This document shows, piece by piece, positions 20,749-31,009 of a DNA stretch of 64,000 nt. The stretch's first letter is position 1. Each line of letters opens with the position of its first letter. The notes under the pieces were generated by a model. It was not told the DNA's origin. It saw nothing but the letters and a program-made list of their open reading frames with translations, and searched no databases. The position numbers were made by a program, and so were the translations under genes. This DNA comes from Streptomyces formicae (lineage in GTDB: Bacteria > Actinomycetota > Actinomycetes > Streptomycetales > Streptomycetaceae). The DNA lies in NCBI RefSeq assembly GCF_022647665.1, contig NZ_CP071872.1, positions 3,162,001-3,226,000 of the forward strand. The letters are read 5' to 3'.

Positions 20749-22091
20749 GGCGGATCGGCGTACGGCTCGGCAGTGCGCTCACACGGCGTGCGCTCGCACG
20801 GCGTGTGTTCACACCACGTGCGCTCCCGCCGCGGGCGCTCACACGGCGACGGCTCGGCGGCACGGCGGTGGCGGTGGCCGCGATGGCGGCGCTCACCGCC
20901 TCGCAGGCGCCCGGACTGGCGGGGGTGGCCGCGGAGCCGCCGAAGGACGACGCCCTGCCCGCGGGGCAGCCGGAGTGGGCCGGTCCGCCGCCGGACGACG
21001 ACTCCTATCACACCGAGCTCCCCCCACTGGTCTCACCCGCGCCGCTCACCCGGCCCGGCGGCCCCTCCCTCGGCACCGTCGCCGAACAGGCCGTGTGGGA
21101 CCAGTCAGGAATCCCCGCGACCGTGTTCGCCGCCTACCAGAACGCCGAGCGGAGCATCGCCAGGACCGACCCGGGCTGCCGGCTGCCGTGGGAGCTGCTC
21201 GCGGCCATCGGCAAGGTGGAGTCCGGTCACGCCGGCGGCGGCCGCGTCGACGCCCACGGCACCACCCGCACCCCGATCCTCGGACCCGTCCTCGACGGCG
21301 TCAGCTTCGCCCTGATCAGCGACACCGACAACGGCGCCTACGACGGCAACACGGTCTACGACCGGGCGGTCGGCCCGATGCAGTTCATCCCCTCCACCTG
21401 GGCGGGCTGGGCCGCAGACGGCAACGGCGACGGCCTCACGAACCCGAGCAACATCCACGACGCCGCCCTCGCCGCCGGGCACTACCTCTGCGCGGGCGAC
21501 CGCAACCTGGCCGTGAAGGCCGACCTCGACCGCGCGGTGCTCAGCTACAACCACTCGCGGACCTATCTGAACACGGTCCTGTCCTGGCTGGAGTTCTACC
21601 GCAACGGCACGCACGCGGTGCCGGACGGAAGCGGCCCGGTGCCCTCCACGCCGGGCGCGGGCGGCACCACCCCCGCGCTCCGCCCGGTCGGCGGCCGCGG
21701 CCCGTCCTCGAACGGCAACGGCAACGGCACCTCACCTCGCCCCGGAGACGACGGCATCGTCGTCGGCCCCCAGCCGTCGCCGTCCACGAGCCCGCAGCCG
21801 ACCCCGTCCGAGAGCGGACCGGCGTCGCCCACCCCGACGCCCACCGACACCCCGACGGAGTCGCCCGACCCGAGCCCCAGCACCTCGGAGCCCGAGCCCA
21901 CCCCGTCCGAGACCGAGCCGAGCCCGACCGATCCCGGCCCGAGCCCGTCGGAGCCGGAACCGACCCCGACCCCGACCGAACCGGACCCCACCTGCACCAC
22001 CCCGGCCCCGGACCCCTCGGCCACCGAAACCCCGTCACCCGACCCGACGGTGACACCGGGCGAGACCTGCCCGGCGCCCACCACGGCCTGA
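20745..22091 (+). CDS. Secreted lytic transglycosylase, last gene of the mce operon
   Basis: 448 aa. A long Arg-rich N-terminus made of ARRVFTPRALPPRALTRR-like repeats precedes a hydrophobic export signal (AVAVAAMAALTASQAPG). The catalytic domain (about 120-300) contains the active-site Glu in AAIGKVESGHAGGG, the GPMQFIPSTWAGWAADGNGD motif of MltB-like transglycosylases, and AVLSYNHSRTYLNTVLSW. A tail of about 140 residues is Pro/Ser/Thr/Glu-rich (repeated PTPSE and PSPSEPEP) and probably spans or sticks to the cell wall. The enzyme should cleave peptidoglycan glycan strands. The overlapping start suggests coordinated cell-wall remodelling with Mce assembly (inference). Confidence 0.88.
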
Positions 22092-22107
22092 GCCCCCCGG
22101 CACGACG

Positions 22108-23175
22108 TCACCCGCGGCCCGACAGCACCTCCGACAGGTCGTACCGCACCGGCTCCTCCAGTTGGGCGTACGTACAGCCGTCGGGGGTGCGGTCGGGCCG
22201 CCACCGCCGGAACTGGGCCGTGTGGCGGAACCGGTCGCCCTCCATGTGGTCGTACGCGACCTCCACCACCCGCTCGGGCCGCAGCGCCACCCACGACAGG
22301 TCCTTCTTGCCCGACCAGCGGCTCGGCGCCCCGGGCAGCCGGGCCGTCTCGTGCGCCGCCTCCTCCGACCAGCGCGCCCACGGATGCTCCGAGGCATCGT
22401 CCATGCGCAGCGGCTCCAGCTCCGCTACCAGCTCCTCGCGGCGCTTCATCGAGAACGCCGCGCAGACGCCGACGTGCTGGAGCGCGCCCCCGTCGTCGTA
22501 CAGGCCGAGCAGCAGCGAGCCGACGACCGGTCCGCTCTTGTGGAAGCGGTAGCCGGCGACGACGACGTCGGCCGTCCGCTCGTGCTTGATCTTGTACATC
22601 AGCCGGGCGTCCGGCCGGTACGGAAGGTCGAGCGGCTTGGCGATCACCCCGTCGAGCCCGGCGCCCTCGTACCGCTCGAACCACTCGGCCGCGACCTCGG
22701 CGTCCGTCGTGGCGGGCGCCAGATGGACCGGGTCACGGGCTTCGCCGAGCGCCTCGGCGAGCGCGGCGCGCCGGTCCGCGAGCGGCGTCTCCAGCAGCGC
22801 CTCGTCACCGAGCGCCAGCAGATCGAAGGCGACGAAACTCGCCGGGGTCGTCTCGGCGAGCATCCGCACCCGCGAGTCCGCCGGGTGGATGCGCTCGGTC
22901 AGCCTGTCGAAGTCCAGCCGCCCCTCGTACGCGATCACGATCTCGCCGTCGACGACGCACCGCTGCGGCAGGTTGTCGCGGAGGGCCTCGACCAGCTCGG
23001 GGAAGTAGCGGGTGAGCGGCTTGCCCGTACGGCTGCCGATCACCACCTCGTCGCCGTCCCGGTGGACGATCGCGCGGAATCCGTCCCACTTGGCCTCGTA
23101 CTGCATCCCGGACGGGATCCTCGCCACGGACTTGGCGAGCATCGGCTTCACGGGCGGCATCACCGGCAGGTCCAT
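22108..23175 (-). CDS. ATP-dependent DNA ligase (LigC/LigD ligase-domain type)
   Basis: 355 aa. The nucleotidyl-transferase domain has the adenylation motif YEAKWDGFRA with catalytic Lys29, then GSRTGK, VVDGEIV and DGVIAKPLD. The C-terminal OB-fold has GVCAAFSMKRR and VVEVAYDHMEGDRFRH. It seals nicks in DNA and in this family usually serves non-homologous end joining or repair. The start at 23175 (MDLPVMPPVKPMLA) follows GGAGAA. The stop lies 17 bp from the mce operon end, with the genes converging. It is divergent from the LigD-type polymerase, suggesting a repair pair; no Ku gene is in the window. Confidence 0.92.
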   Translation of the reverse strand: MDLPVMPPVKPMLAKSVARIPSGMQYEAKWDGFRAIVHRDGDEVVIGSRTGKPLTRYFPELVEALRDNLPQRCVVDGEIVIAYEGRLDFDRLTERIHPADSRVRMLAETTPASFVAFDLLALGDEALLETPLADRRAALAEALGEARDPVHLAPATTDAEVAAEWFERYEGAGLDGVIAKPLDLPYRPDARLMYKIKHERTADVVVAGYRFHKSGPVVGSLLLGLYDDGGALQHVGVCAAFSMKRREELVAELEPLRMDDASEHPWARWSEEAAHETARLPGAPSRWSGKKDLSWVALRPERVVEVAYDHMEGDRFRHTAQFRRWRPDRTPDGCTYAQLEEPVRYDLSEVLSGRG

Positions 23176-23227
23176 GGGGCGATTCTCCGGTATGCACGGC
23201 CACTCGGCACGGCCTACGCTGACGGGC

Positions 23228-24310
23228 ATGGCCAAAGCCGTGGAACTGGAAGTCGGCGAGCGGACCGTCCGCGTGTCCAACCCCGACAAGGTGTACTTCC
23301 CCGAGCACGGCTACACCAAGATGGACATGGTCCAGTACTACCTCGCCGTCGGCGAGGGCATCACCCGGGCGCTGCGCGACCGCCCCACCACCCTGGAGCG
23401 CTACCCCGACGGGGTGACCGGCGAGTCCTTCTTCCAGAAGCGCGCCCCGAAGTACCTCCCCGACTGGATCCCGACCGCGCACATCACCTTCCCCAGCGGC
23501 CGTTCCGCGGACGAGATGTGCCCGACCGAGCCGGCCGCCGTGCTCTGGGCCGCCAACCTCGGCGCCGTCACCTTCCACCCCTGGCCGGTGCGGCGCGACG
23601 ACACCGACCACCCCGACGAGCTGCGCATCGACCTCGACCCGCAGCCCGGCACGGACTACGCCGACGCCGTCCATGCCGCCCACGAGCTGCGCGCCGTCCT
23701 GGACGAGCACGGCCTGCGCGGCTGGCCCAAGACCTCCGGCGGGCGCGGCCTGCACGTCTTCGTACCGATCGAACCGCGCTGGACCTTCACCCAGGTCAGA
23801 CGCGCCGCGATCGCCTGCGGCCGGGAGCTGGAGCGCCGGATGCCGGACCGGGTGACCATCAAGTGGTGGAAGGAGGAGCGCGGTGAGCGGATCTTCGTCG
23901 ACTACAACCAGACCGCCCGCGACCGCACCATCGCCTCCGCCTATTCGGTCCGCCCGCGCCCGCACGCCCCGGTCTCCGCGCCGCTGCGCTGGGACGAGGT
24001 CGACGACGCCGTGCCCGAGGACTTCGACATCAAGACGATGCCCGCGCGCTACGCCGAGGTCGGCGACGTCCACTCCGACATGGACGACCGGCGCTTCGGT
24101 CTGGAGAGCCTGCTGGAGCTCGCCCGGCGGGACGAGGCGGACCACGGGCTCGGCGATCTGCCGTACCCGCCCGAGTACCCGAAGATGCCGGGCGAGCCGA
24201 AGCGCGTCCAGCCGAGCCGCGCGAAGAAGACCGCGGAGCCGAAGAAGGCCGCGGAGCCGATGAAGGCCGCCAAGCCCGAGCAGCCCGAGCAGCCCGAGAA
24301 GCCGGAATGA
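23228..24310 (+). CDS. LigD-type DNA polymerase/primase domain protein
   Basis: 360 aa. Stand-alone archaeo-eukaryotic primase-type polymerase domain as in LigD. Metal-binding Asp135 and Asp137 lie in RIDLDPQPGTDY, followed by the SGGRGLHVFVPI motif near 169 and VFVDYNQTARDRTIASAYSV-like sequence near 225. The last 35 residues are a Lys/Pro/Glu-rich tail (repeated EPKKAAEP and EQPEQPE). It should extend DNA or RNA ends during end joining. Starts at ATG 23228 after a short gap, 52 bp from the divergent ligase gene, so the two probably share a promoter region. Confidence 0.92.
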   Translation: MAKAVELEVGERTVRVSNPDKVYFPEHGYTKMDMVQYYLAVGEGITRALRDRPTTLERYPDGVTGESFFQKRAPKYLPDWIPTAHITFPSGRSADEMCPTEPAAVLWAANLGAVTFHPWPVRRDDTDHPDELRIDLDPQPGTDYADAVHAAHELRAVLDEHGLRGWPKTSGGRGLHVFVPIEPRWTFTQVRRAAIACGRELERRMPDRVTIKWWKEERGERIFVDYNQTARDRTIASAYSVRPRPHAPVSAPLRWDEVDDAVPEDFDIKTMPARYAEVGDVHSDMDDRRFGLESLLELARRDEADHGLGDLPYPPEYPKMPGEPKRVQPSRAKKTAEPKKAAEPMKAAKPEQPEQPEKPE

Positions 24311-24313
24311 CGT

Positions 24314-24341
24314 CGGCCCCCTCCCGGGCGGGAAGGGGCCG
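24314..24341. terminator. Bidirectional terminator-like hairpin
   Basis: A 7-bp outer stem (CGGCCCC with GGGGCCG) plus an inner TCCC/GGGA pairing, between the convergent polymerase gene and the DUF1080 fusion gene. Suited to end both transcripts. Confidence 0.55.
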
Positions 24342-24363
24342 GCGCGCTGACAGGCGCTGAGTG

Positions 24364-26595
24364 CTACAGCTCCTTGATCCGGATGTTGCGGTACGAGATC
24401 ACGTCCGTCGTGCCGTGCACCTGGAGACCGATGTACCCCTGCGCGTACCGGCGCCCGTCCGTGCCCGGGTCGTCGGCGCGCGGCGGGACGAACTCCTGAC
24501 CGCCGGTGTTGTCGAACTCGTTGATCAGGACACCGTTGCGGTAGACCGCGTAGTGCTGGCCGACCACGCGGATCTCGTAGTCGTTCCAGATGCCCTTCGG
24601 GGTGACTCCGGCGCCGCCGAGGCCGACGCGGTCGAAGCCGTAGACCGAGCCCGTCTTGTACATGTCGCCGTCGGGCCGGTCCAGGACCTGCACCTCATGG
24701 CCGTACTTGATGGCGACCCACTCGGGCCGGGACTCCTCCGGGTTGTCGTGGACGTTCGGGAAGCGGACGAAGACCCCGCTGTTGGCGTTCCCGGTGTCCG
24801 GGGCGTCGTCCCGCCACTGGAGCTTCAGCGAGAAGTCGCCGTACTGCCGCTGCGGGAACCACAGCATGCCGAGGCCGCCCTTGGTGGTGCCGCTCGTCAT
24901 CGACCCGTCGGCGTTGAGACCGAACGAACCGCCGCCCACGTGCTGCCACTTGGCGAACGAGGCGGCCGTGCCGTCGAACAGATCGCGGTAGCCGCTGGTC
25001 TGGCCCGGCTTGCCGATGCCGGACTGCCTGGCCGCCTTGTAGATCTTCTTGTGCTCGCGCTGGTCGATGACGCCGTCCGCGAGCAGCTGGTCCAGCACCT
25101 TGTCGACGTGCTTGAGGAAGAGCGCGTGGGACGTCCAGTCCTTCTCGTCCTCGATCAGCTCGTTGACGGTGCAGCGGCTGCGGGTGACCCGGTTCGGCAC
25201 GCCCGTGTCGACCGTGCCGACGATGACGGTCAGCCGCTCGTCGTACTCGGGGCAGTTGGGCGCCGGGACACCGCCACCCTCCGCGACGGTGAAGGACACC
25301 TCCTTCGCCTCGGCGGTGTTGCCGGCCTTGTCGGTCGCCCGGTGGAGCACGGTGTGGAAGCCGACCCGGTCGACGATCACGGGTGTGGTGTACGCGAGAT
25401 AGGGGCCGCCGTCGAGCGAGTACTCGACCTTGTCGACGCCCGAGTCCGCGTCGGTCGCCGTGACGGTGACCGTGGCACTCGTGATGAACGCGCCGTCCGC
25501 GTTCTTGTCCCCGGTCACCGCCGCCGACGTCACGGGCGGCGTCTTGTCCTGCGTGGGCGGGGCGACGACCGTGAAGTCGACGGCCTTCTCGGCCGCCGCG
25601 TTCCCCGCCTTGTCGGTGGCCCGGTAGCGCACCTTGTGGGTGCCGACCTCGTGGACCATGACCGGGGCGGTGTACGGCTGCCAGGCGCCGTCCGCCCCGA
25701 CCGCGTACTCGATCGTGTTGACGCCCGAGCCGGTGTCCGACGCGGTGACGGTGACCGTCGCCATCCCCAGGTACCGGCCCTGGTCGTCCTTCTCGCCGCT
25801 GACGGTCGCCGATGTCTCCGGCGCGGTCGTGTCGTCCGTCGGCGGGGGGACGACCGTGAAGTCGACGGCTTTCTCGGCCGCCGTGTTGCCCGCCTTGTCG
25901 GTGGCCCGGTAGCGCACCTTGTGGGTGCCGGCCTCGTGGACCATGACCGGGGCGGTGTACGGCTGCCAGGCGCCGTCCGCCCCGACCGCGTACTCGACCT
26001 TGTCCACGCCCGAGCCGGCGTCCGTCGCCGACACGGTCACCGTGGCATGGCCGATGTACGCGCCGTCCGCGTCCTTCTCGCCCTCGACCTTCGCGGACGT
26101 CTCGGGCGCGGCGGTGTCCTCGCCGCCCCCGCCCTCGGTCACGGTCAGGATGCCCTGCATCTGGCCGTGGCCGGGGATCGTGCAGTGGAAGAGGTAGCGG
26201 CCCGGGGTGAGCATGACCTCCACCGAGTGCTTCCCGCCCTGGTCGTCATTGGGATTGGCCAGGATGTTCAGCGGGACGTCGTTGTTGTACTCGGGATCGG
26301 AGACGTCGAACGTCAGCGTGTGCGGCATGCCCGTGGTGTTGCCGGTCGCCGTGCTGTTCTCGAAGACGATCGTCGTCGGACCCGCCACCGCCGTGGTCGG
26401 GAACGTCAGATAGCGGTCGATCGGATCACCCGCCGTCCAGTTCAGCACCTGCGCCGCGGCGGTGCCGGCCGTGCCGGACGCCTCCCGGTCGTCGGTGCGC
26501 CCGTAGGCGACCGTCGAGGTCAGCCCGAGGACCATCACCAGCGCACCGAGCAGGGCCGTCCACAAGCGGAGTTGTCTGTGCCGTACGTGCCTCAC
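24364..26595 (-). CDS. Secreted cupredoxin / Ig-like repeats / DUF1080 fusion protein
   Basis: 743 aa. Export signal at the N-terminus (LWTALLGALVMVLGLTSTVA). A plastocyanin-like domain (about 50-155) has the type-1 copper ligand set: His92 (MPHTL), Cys138 (YLFHC), His143 and Met146 (PGHGQM). Three Ig-like beta repeats (about 160-420) each contain SGVDKVEYAVGADG- or GTHKVRYRATDKAGN-like sequence. A Cys-containing linker leads to a C-terminal DUF1080/3-keto-disaccharide hydrolase domain (about 545-743: YRDLFDGT, NANSGVFVRFPN, YRNIRIKEL). The GTG start overlaps the upstream gene's TGA and follows AAGGAGGG, so the two are cotranslated. Likely binds copper and a carbohydrate outside the cell; the exact reaction is unknown. 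Confidence 0.85.
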   Translation of the reverse strand: MRHVRHRQLRLWTALLGALVMVLGLTSTVAYGRTDDREASGTAGTAAAQVLNWTAGDPIDRYLTFPTTAVAGPTTIVFENSTATGNTTGMPHTLTFDVSDPEYNNDVPLNILANPNDDQGGKHSVEVMLTPGRYLFHCTIPGHGQMQGILTVTEGGGGEDTAAPETSAKVEGEKDADGAYIGHATVTVSATDAGSGVDKVEYAVGADGAWQPYTAPVMVHEAGTHKVRYRATDKAGNTAAEKAVDFTVVPPPTDDTTAPETSATVSGEKDDQGRYLGMATVTVTASDTGSGVNTIEYAVGADGAWQPYTAPVMVHEVGTHKVRYRATDKAGNAAAEKAVDFTVVAPPTQDKTPPVTSAAVTGDKNADGAFITSATVTVTATDADSGVDKVEYSLDGGPYLAYTTPVIVDRVGFHTVLHRATDKAGNTAEAKEVSFTVAEGGGVPAPNCPEYDERLTVIVGTVDTGVPNRVTRSRCTVNELIEDEKDWTSHALFLKHVDKVLDQLLADGVIDQREHKKIYKAARQSGIGKPGQTSGYRDLFDGTAASFAKWQHVGGGSFGLNADGSMTSGTTKGGLGMLWFPQRQYGDFSLKLQWRDDAPDTGNANSGVFVRFPNVHDNPEESRPEWVAIKYGHEVQVLDRPDGDMYKTGSVYGFDRVGLGGAGVTPKGIWNDYEIRVVGQHYAVYRNGVLINEFDNTGGQEFVPPRADDPGTDGRRYAQGYIGLQVHGTTDVISYRNIRIKEL

Positions 26596-29102
26596 TGCGC
26601 CGCCCTCCTTGCGAGCCGGTCGGCGGCCGGGGTGGCCTCGCCGCCCTTGTACGTCACGCGCCACAGCGCGGACTTGGAGTCGGAGGTGAAGAAGCCGCGC
26701 CCGTAGTCCAGGACGTAGAGCGAACCGTCCGGCGCGAACTTCCAGTCCATCAGGTTGCGGATGCCGTCGGCGCCCACGGGGATGATCTTCTTCAGCGACT
26801 CGGCGTGGACCGGGATTCCGCCCTTGCCGACGGTCTTCGGGTCGGTCAGCACCGCGTGGCGGGGCTGGTCGCCGTCGTAGAAGTCGCCGACGAACCACTT
26901 GCCGTCCCAGTACGCCGGCCACGCCACGGCGGGATCGCTCGCCGAGCCGCCGGCCCGGTACACCGGGCCGTTCATCGTCGCCTGGCCGCCGCCCTTGAGC
27001 CACGGCAGCAGCAGCTTCTGCTCCTCCACCTTGTAACTGGGGATGCCGGCCGCGTCGCGCGGATAGTCGGGGCCGCCGCCCTGCGGCGAGTACCAGATCG
27101 TGTTGGCGGTGACGGGCGGCAGGTTCACCAGGCCGTCGTTGTTCGGGGACTCGTTCTTCGGTGCGTCGCAGTCGTACCAGCCGAGCGGCTTGGCCGGGTC
27201 GGGCAGATTGCGGTCGCGGTAGGGCTGCTTGTTGCCCATGCAGTACGGCCAGCCGTGGTTGCCCGGCTCGGTGATGGCGGCGAAGGTGTCGTACTTGGCC
27301 GGGCCCCAGGTCGTCGACGGCGCACCGGCGTCCGGGCCGACCCAGCCCGCGTAGAGGATGTCCGTGGTCTTGTCGACGAAGATGCGCGCGGGGTTGCGCA
27401 CGCCCATCACATAGATCTCGCCGCGGGTCTTGCCGCCGCCCTCGTCCGGCTCCTTGCCGGTGAAGAGGTTCCCCTCGGGGAGCGTGTACGTGCCGTCGTC
27501 CTCGGGGTGGATACGGAGGATCTTGCCGTTGAGGTTGTTGGTGTTGCCCGCGGTGCGCCGCGCGTCCGCGAACGAGACGCCCTTGAAGTTCGGCTCCGGG
27601 TTGTTGCCGGAGTAACCGTCGCTGAAGCGGGAGGAGTTGTTGTCACCGGTGGCGATGTAGAGATTGCCCTTGGTGTCGAAGGCCATCCCGCCGCCCGCGT
27701 GGCAGCAGCTGTGGATCTGGACCGGCCACTTCAGCAGCACCTTCTCGCTCGCCAGATCCAGCTTGTTGGTGGCGAGATCCAGTGTGAAGCGGGAGACATA
27801 GCGCTCGGCCATATGCGTGTCGCGGTTGATCCGCGAGTGGGGTGTGTAGTGCAAATACACCCAGCCGTTGGTCATGAAGTCCGGGTCGAGCTCTATGCCG
27901 AGCAGGCCCTCCTCGACCTTGATCAGCTCGTCGCCGCCGCCCTTGTTGCCGAAGACCGTGAGCGCGCCCGCGGGCGTCACCTTCTTCGTCTTCGGGTCGT
28001 AGACGTGGATCTCGCCCTTGCCCTTGCCGATGTCCGGGTTGTTCCAGTCGGTGATCACCGGCTGGGTGGAGTCGGCGCCGCCGCGGCCGATGTAGAGGAT
28101 CCGCCCGTCGGGGGCGGCGACCAAGCCGTGCGGCTCGCCGATCTGGTCGTTCTGGCCGGGCTGGTTGGGCTGTGTGACCCGCTCCGCCGTGTAGTTGGCG
28201 GTGATGGTGGCCTTGCAGTCGGCCCGCGAGATGCGGGTCGTCCAGTCCAGGGCGCCGCGCAGATGGTCGCGGAAGTCGGTCTCGGAGTACGAGTCGACCG
28301 TGCCGCCCATGCCGGTGTAGAAGGAGCGGCCGCCGTCGTAGTCACGGCACCAGGAGACCGGGTGGTCCCAGCCGTTGGCGCCCTGGCCCGGCTGGTACGA
28401 GCTCTCCTTGACCCGGGCCACCGTGTGGACCGAACCGGACGGGTTCACCGCCCAGTTGAACCACTTGTCGGGCCGCTTCCAGTTGAGCGGCAGGCTCTTC
28501 GTCGCGGGGTGCTGCCGGTCGCCGATCTCGACGACCGCGCGCTGCGCCGTCGCCGGGGACGTGGTGGGCCGGGCGCCGACCAGTCCGGTGTACCAGTCCG
28601 AGTACGGCTCCGTACGGGCCGCGTCATGGATGCCGACGAAGCCGCCGCCGGCCTCCATGTACGCCTCCAGGCCCGCCTCCTGCTCCGGGTCGAGCACATC
28701 GCCGCCGCCGGTCAGGAAGACCACGGCGTTGTACCGCCCGAGCTTCTTGGCGTTGGTGAAGACGGAGGCGTCGTCCGTGGCCTCGGTGCGGAACCGGCCG
28801 GCGGCCGGACCCGAGAGGCCGATCTGCTCGATCGCCGCGATCCCGGCGTCGACGGTCGGCGACTCGTCGGCGGCCGAGGCGTGGAAGACCAGCACCCGTA
28901 CGTTCGCGCCGCCCGGCGGTGACGGCAGGGACAACGTTGTCCGGGCTGTCCCCGGACTCGACTGCACGCCGGTCTGAACTCCCGGATCGGGCCGCGCCAT
29001 GGCCGCGTTCCCGCCGAGCAGCGACGCGCCGAGCGCCCCCGTGAGCAGTACTGCGGCCGTGGCACGCCGCCGTCTCGACCGGTGATGTGGTGCACGGTGC
29101 AT
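26592..29102 (-). CDS. Secreted ThuA-domain / PQQ-dependent sugar dehydrogenase fusion
   Basis: About 836 aa. An Arg-rich signal peptide ends near GNAAMA. The N-terminal ThuA-like domain (about 65-290) has [38 protein letters not shown] and [11 protein letters not shown]. The rest is a six-bladed glucose/sorbosone dehydrogenase domain ([65 protein letters not shown]). These enzymes use PQQ to oxidise sugars outside the cytoplasm and pass electrons to a carrier. The ATG at 29102 is preferred; GTG 29114 is in frame. It is the first gene of a two-gene unit with the copper fusion protein and is divergent from the laccase. Confidence 0.87.
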   Translation of the reverse strand: MHRAPHHRSRRRRATAAVLLTGALGASLLGGNAAMARPDPGVQTGVQSSPGTARTTLSLPSPPGGANVRVLVFHASAADESPTVDAGIAAIEQIGLSGPAAGRFRTEATDDASVFTNAKKLGRYNAVVFLTGGGDVLDPEQEAGLEAYMEAGGGFVGIHDAARTEPYSDWYTGLVGARPTTSPATAQRAVVEIGDRQHPATKSLPLNWKRPDKWFNWAVNPSGSVHTVARVKESSYQPGQGANGWDHPVSWCRDYDGGRSFYTGMGGTVDSYSETDFRDHLRGALDWTTRISRADCKATITANYTAERVTQPNQPGQNDQIGEPHGLVAAPDGRILYIGRGGADSTQPVITDWNNPDIGKGKGEIHVYDPKTKKVTPAGALTVFGNKGGGDELIKVEEGLLGIELDPDFMTNGWVYLHYTPHSRINRDTHMAERYVSRFTLDLATNKLDLASEKVLLKWPVQIHSCCHAGGGMAFDTKGNLYIATGDNNSSRFSDGYSGNNPEPNFKGVSFADARRTAGNTNNLNGKILRIHPEDDGTYTLPEGNLFTGKEPDEGGGKTRGEIYVMGVRNPARIFVDKTTDILYAGWVGPDAGAPSTTWGPAKYDTFAAITEPGNHGWPYCMGNKQPYRDRNLPDPAKPLGWYDCDAPKNESPNNDGLVNLPPVTANTIWYSPQGGGPDYPRDAAGIPSYKVEEQKLLLPWLKGGGQATMNGPVYRAGGSASDPAVAWPAYWDGKWFVGDFYDGDQPRHAVLTDPKTVGKGGIPVHAESLKKIIPVGADGIRNLMDWKFAPDGSLYVLDYGRGFFTSDSKSALWRVTYKGGEATPAADRLARRAAQ

Positions 29103-29114
29103 GTGTTCACCCAC

Positions 29115-29294
29115 CCCTCATTGGTCACAGCAACAGGCGTGAAGCTAGACCTCTTTCAGTGCGCCGCCAATAGGTATGACCGCAATCCGACGAACTTTGT
29201 CCTGGGTGTGGAGAAACGAAGATCACCCGGCTACCGTGTGCCGCCCGGCCTGATTTCCGCCCGGCCAATGTCCGTTCGGTACTGGGGAGTTCAC
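29115..29294. promoter_or_regulatory. Divergent promoter region of dehydrogenase and laccase genes
   Basis: 180 bp, noticeably AT-richer than its surroundings, between two divergent secreted-enzyme genes. It must hold both promoters. I see no clear palindrome or copper-regulator box. Confidence 0.4.
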
Positions 29295-30314
29295 ATGGAC
29301 AGACGGAGCTTCAACCGGCGCCTGCTCGCGGGAGGCGCGGCTGCCGCGGCCGGCGCGACATCGTTGTCGCTCGCCGCCGCCCCTGATACGGCCTCCGCGA
29401 CCTCCGCCACGTCCGCGGCCGCGGACATCCCGAAGACCGCCCCGGCCGGCGGCGCCGTACGCCATCTCAAGCTGTACGCCGAGAAACTGGCCGACGGTCA
29501 GATGGGCTACGGACTGGAGAAGGGCAAGGCGACCATCCCGGGGCCGATGATCGAGCTGATCGAAGGCGACACGCTGCACATCGAGTTCGAGAACACCATG
29601 GACGTGCCCGCCAGCCTCCATGTCCACGGCGTCGACTACGACATCGCGAGCGACGGCACCAAGCTGAGCCGCAGCCATGTGGAGCCGGGCGGCACCCGCA
29701 CGTACACCTGGCGCACCCACACCCCGGGCAAGCGCAAGGACGGCACCTGGCGGCCGGGCAGCGCGGGCTACTGGCACTACCACGACCACGTCGTGGGCAC
29801 CGACCACGGGACGGGCGGGATACGCAAGGGGCTCTACGGCCCGGTGGTGGTGCGCAGGAAGGGCGACATCCTCCCGGACAAGCAGTTCACGATCGTCTTC
29901 AACGACATGACGATCAACAACAAACCGGCTCACCAGGGCCCCGACTTCCAGGCCACGGTGGGGGACCGGGTGGAGATCGTCATGATCACCCACGGCGAGT
30001 ACTACCACACCTTCCACATGCACGGTCACCGCTGGGCGGACAACAGGACGGGCCTGCTCACCGGCCCTGACGACCCCTCACGCGTCATCGACAACAAGAT
30101 CACCGGCCCGGCCGACTCCTTCGGCTTCCAGATCATCGCGGGCGAGCACGTGGGCGCCGGCGCCTGGATGTACCACTGCCATGTGCAGAGCCATTCGGAC
30201 ATGGGCATGGCCGGGCTCTTCCTGGTGGCGAAACCGGACGGCACGATCCCCGGGCACGAGCCGCACCATCCGGCGGCGGAGGCCGAAGGGGCCGCCGGAG
30301 AGCACGTGCACTGA
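29295..30314 (+). CDS. Two-domain small laccase (SLAC-type multicopper oxidase)
   Basis: 339 aa. Tat-type signal ([13 protein letters not shown], then an Ala-rich core). The two cupredoxin domains carry all four copper-ligand clusters: HVHG near 100, WHYHDH near 155, HTFHMHGH near 236, and [13 protein letters not shown] near 292. The order and size match the trimeric Streptomyces small laccase, with long conserved blocks such as [16 protein letters not shown]. It oxidises phenolic or metal substrates with O2 reduced to water. A His-rich C-terminus (GEHVH) is typical of the family. It is divergent from two secreted redox proteins, so a shared extracellular oxidation role is plausible. Confidence 0.95.
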   Translation: MDRRSFNRRLLAGGAAAAAGATSLSLAAAPDTASATSATSAAADIPKTAPAGGAVRHLKLYAEKLADGQMGYGLEKGKATIPGPMIELIEGDTLHIEFENTMDVPASLHVHGVDYDIASDGTKLSRSHVEPGGTRTYTWRTHTPGKRKDGTWRPGSAGYWHYHDHVVGTDHGTGGIRKGLYGPVVVRRKGDILPDKQFTIVFNDMTINNKPAHQGPDFQATVGDRVEIVMITHGEYYHTFHMHGHRWADNRTGLLTGPDDPSRVIDNKITGPADSFGFQIIAGEHVGAGAWMYHCHVQSHSDMGMAGLFLVAKPDGTIPGHEPHHPAAEAEGAAGEHVH

Positions 30315-30353
30315 CGGATCGGCGGTCCACTCAGGGCTCACTCAACCGCCTGC

Positions 30354-30836
30354 TCAACGGCCGAAGTTCTCCCGGCACAGGCTGGTGACCGAGGGGTCCG
30401 CGACGCCCCGGGAGTCGTTGCAGATGTTCCCCATGCCGTAGTCGGGGCGGGGGTGCGCGGGTGGGCGTACGCCGGTGTCCGGTCGCGTCGCGCGGGGCGG
30501 CCGGGGCTTCGGCGGGGTGCGGCGGGCGGGAGGCTCGGCCTGTGCGTCGTCACGCCGCGGCGGCACGGTCCGGGGCCGGGCACCGTCCCGGGGCCCCGGC
30601 GCGGCCGGCGTCGTGGCCTTCGCGCCGTCCGACCTCGCCAGCTCCGCCCGCGCCGACGGCTGCCCCGGTGCGGGCGCGGGCGGTGCGAGCGGCGAGGGGG
30701 ACGCCTGGCCCGCCGGGGCGAGCCCGGGCGGCGGAGCGGCAGGCTCCGGCGCACCAGAACCGGAACCGGCCACGGAGACACAGCCGGTGGCGGCGAGCAG
30801 GGCGAGCAGAGCGACGGGCATGATCCGGAGGCGCAT
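30354..30836 (-). CDS. Putative lipoprotein, Pro-rich (160 aa)
   Basis: Lipoprotein signal RLRIMPVALLALLAATGC with lipobox LAATGC. The mature part is strongly Pro/Ala/Arg-rich and low complexity over about 100 residues. It ends in a short conserved-looking domain with two cysteines (DYGMGNICNDSRGVADPSVT, then SLCRENFG). A lipidated surface protein with a flexible stalk and a small C-terminal Cys-containing knob is likely. I do not recognise a family. It converges on the laccase gene with a 39-bp gap. Confidence 0.75.
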   Translation of the reverse strand: MRLRIMPVALLALLAATGCVSVAGSGSGAPEPAAPPPGLAPAGQASPSPLAPPAPAPGQPSARAELARSDGAKATTPAAPGPRDGARPRTVPPRRDDAQAEPPARRTPPKPRPPRATRPDTGVRPPAHPRPDYGMGNICNDSRGVADPSVTSLCRENFGR

Positions 30837-31009
30837 CTGCCCACCCTGCCGCAGGCGTGGTGCGGCACGGTAGCCGCTCCCGGCGGGTCCACCATGACGA
30901 GTGATCGGGCGGACCGCATGCGACGACGGAAATCGGATGGACAACCCGCGCCGCGACCGGTGTGATGAGCGACGTCCTTCACATCGTCGTTCCTGACGGG
31001 GAGTTGCTG

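Noticed and set aside
21770..22088. Pro/Ser/Thr repeat at the end of the transglycosylase gene considered as a separate repeat element
   Set aside because: It is in frame and typical of cell-wall-spanning tails, so it is treated as part of the protein.
24361..28922. Very long plus-strand open frames opposite the cupredoxin and dehydrogenase genes
   Set aside because: They are Arg/Val/Gly-rich shadows typical of high-GC DNA, without start signals or domains, while the minus-strand proteins have clear families.
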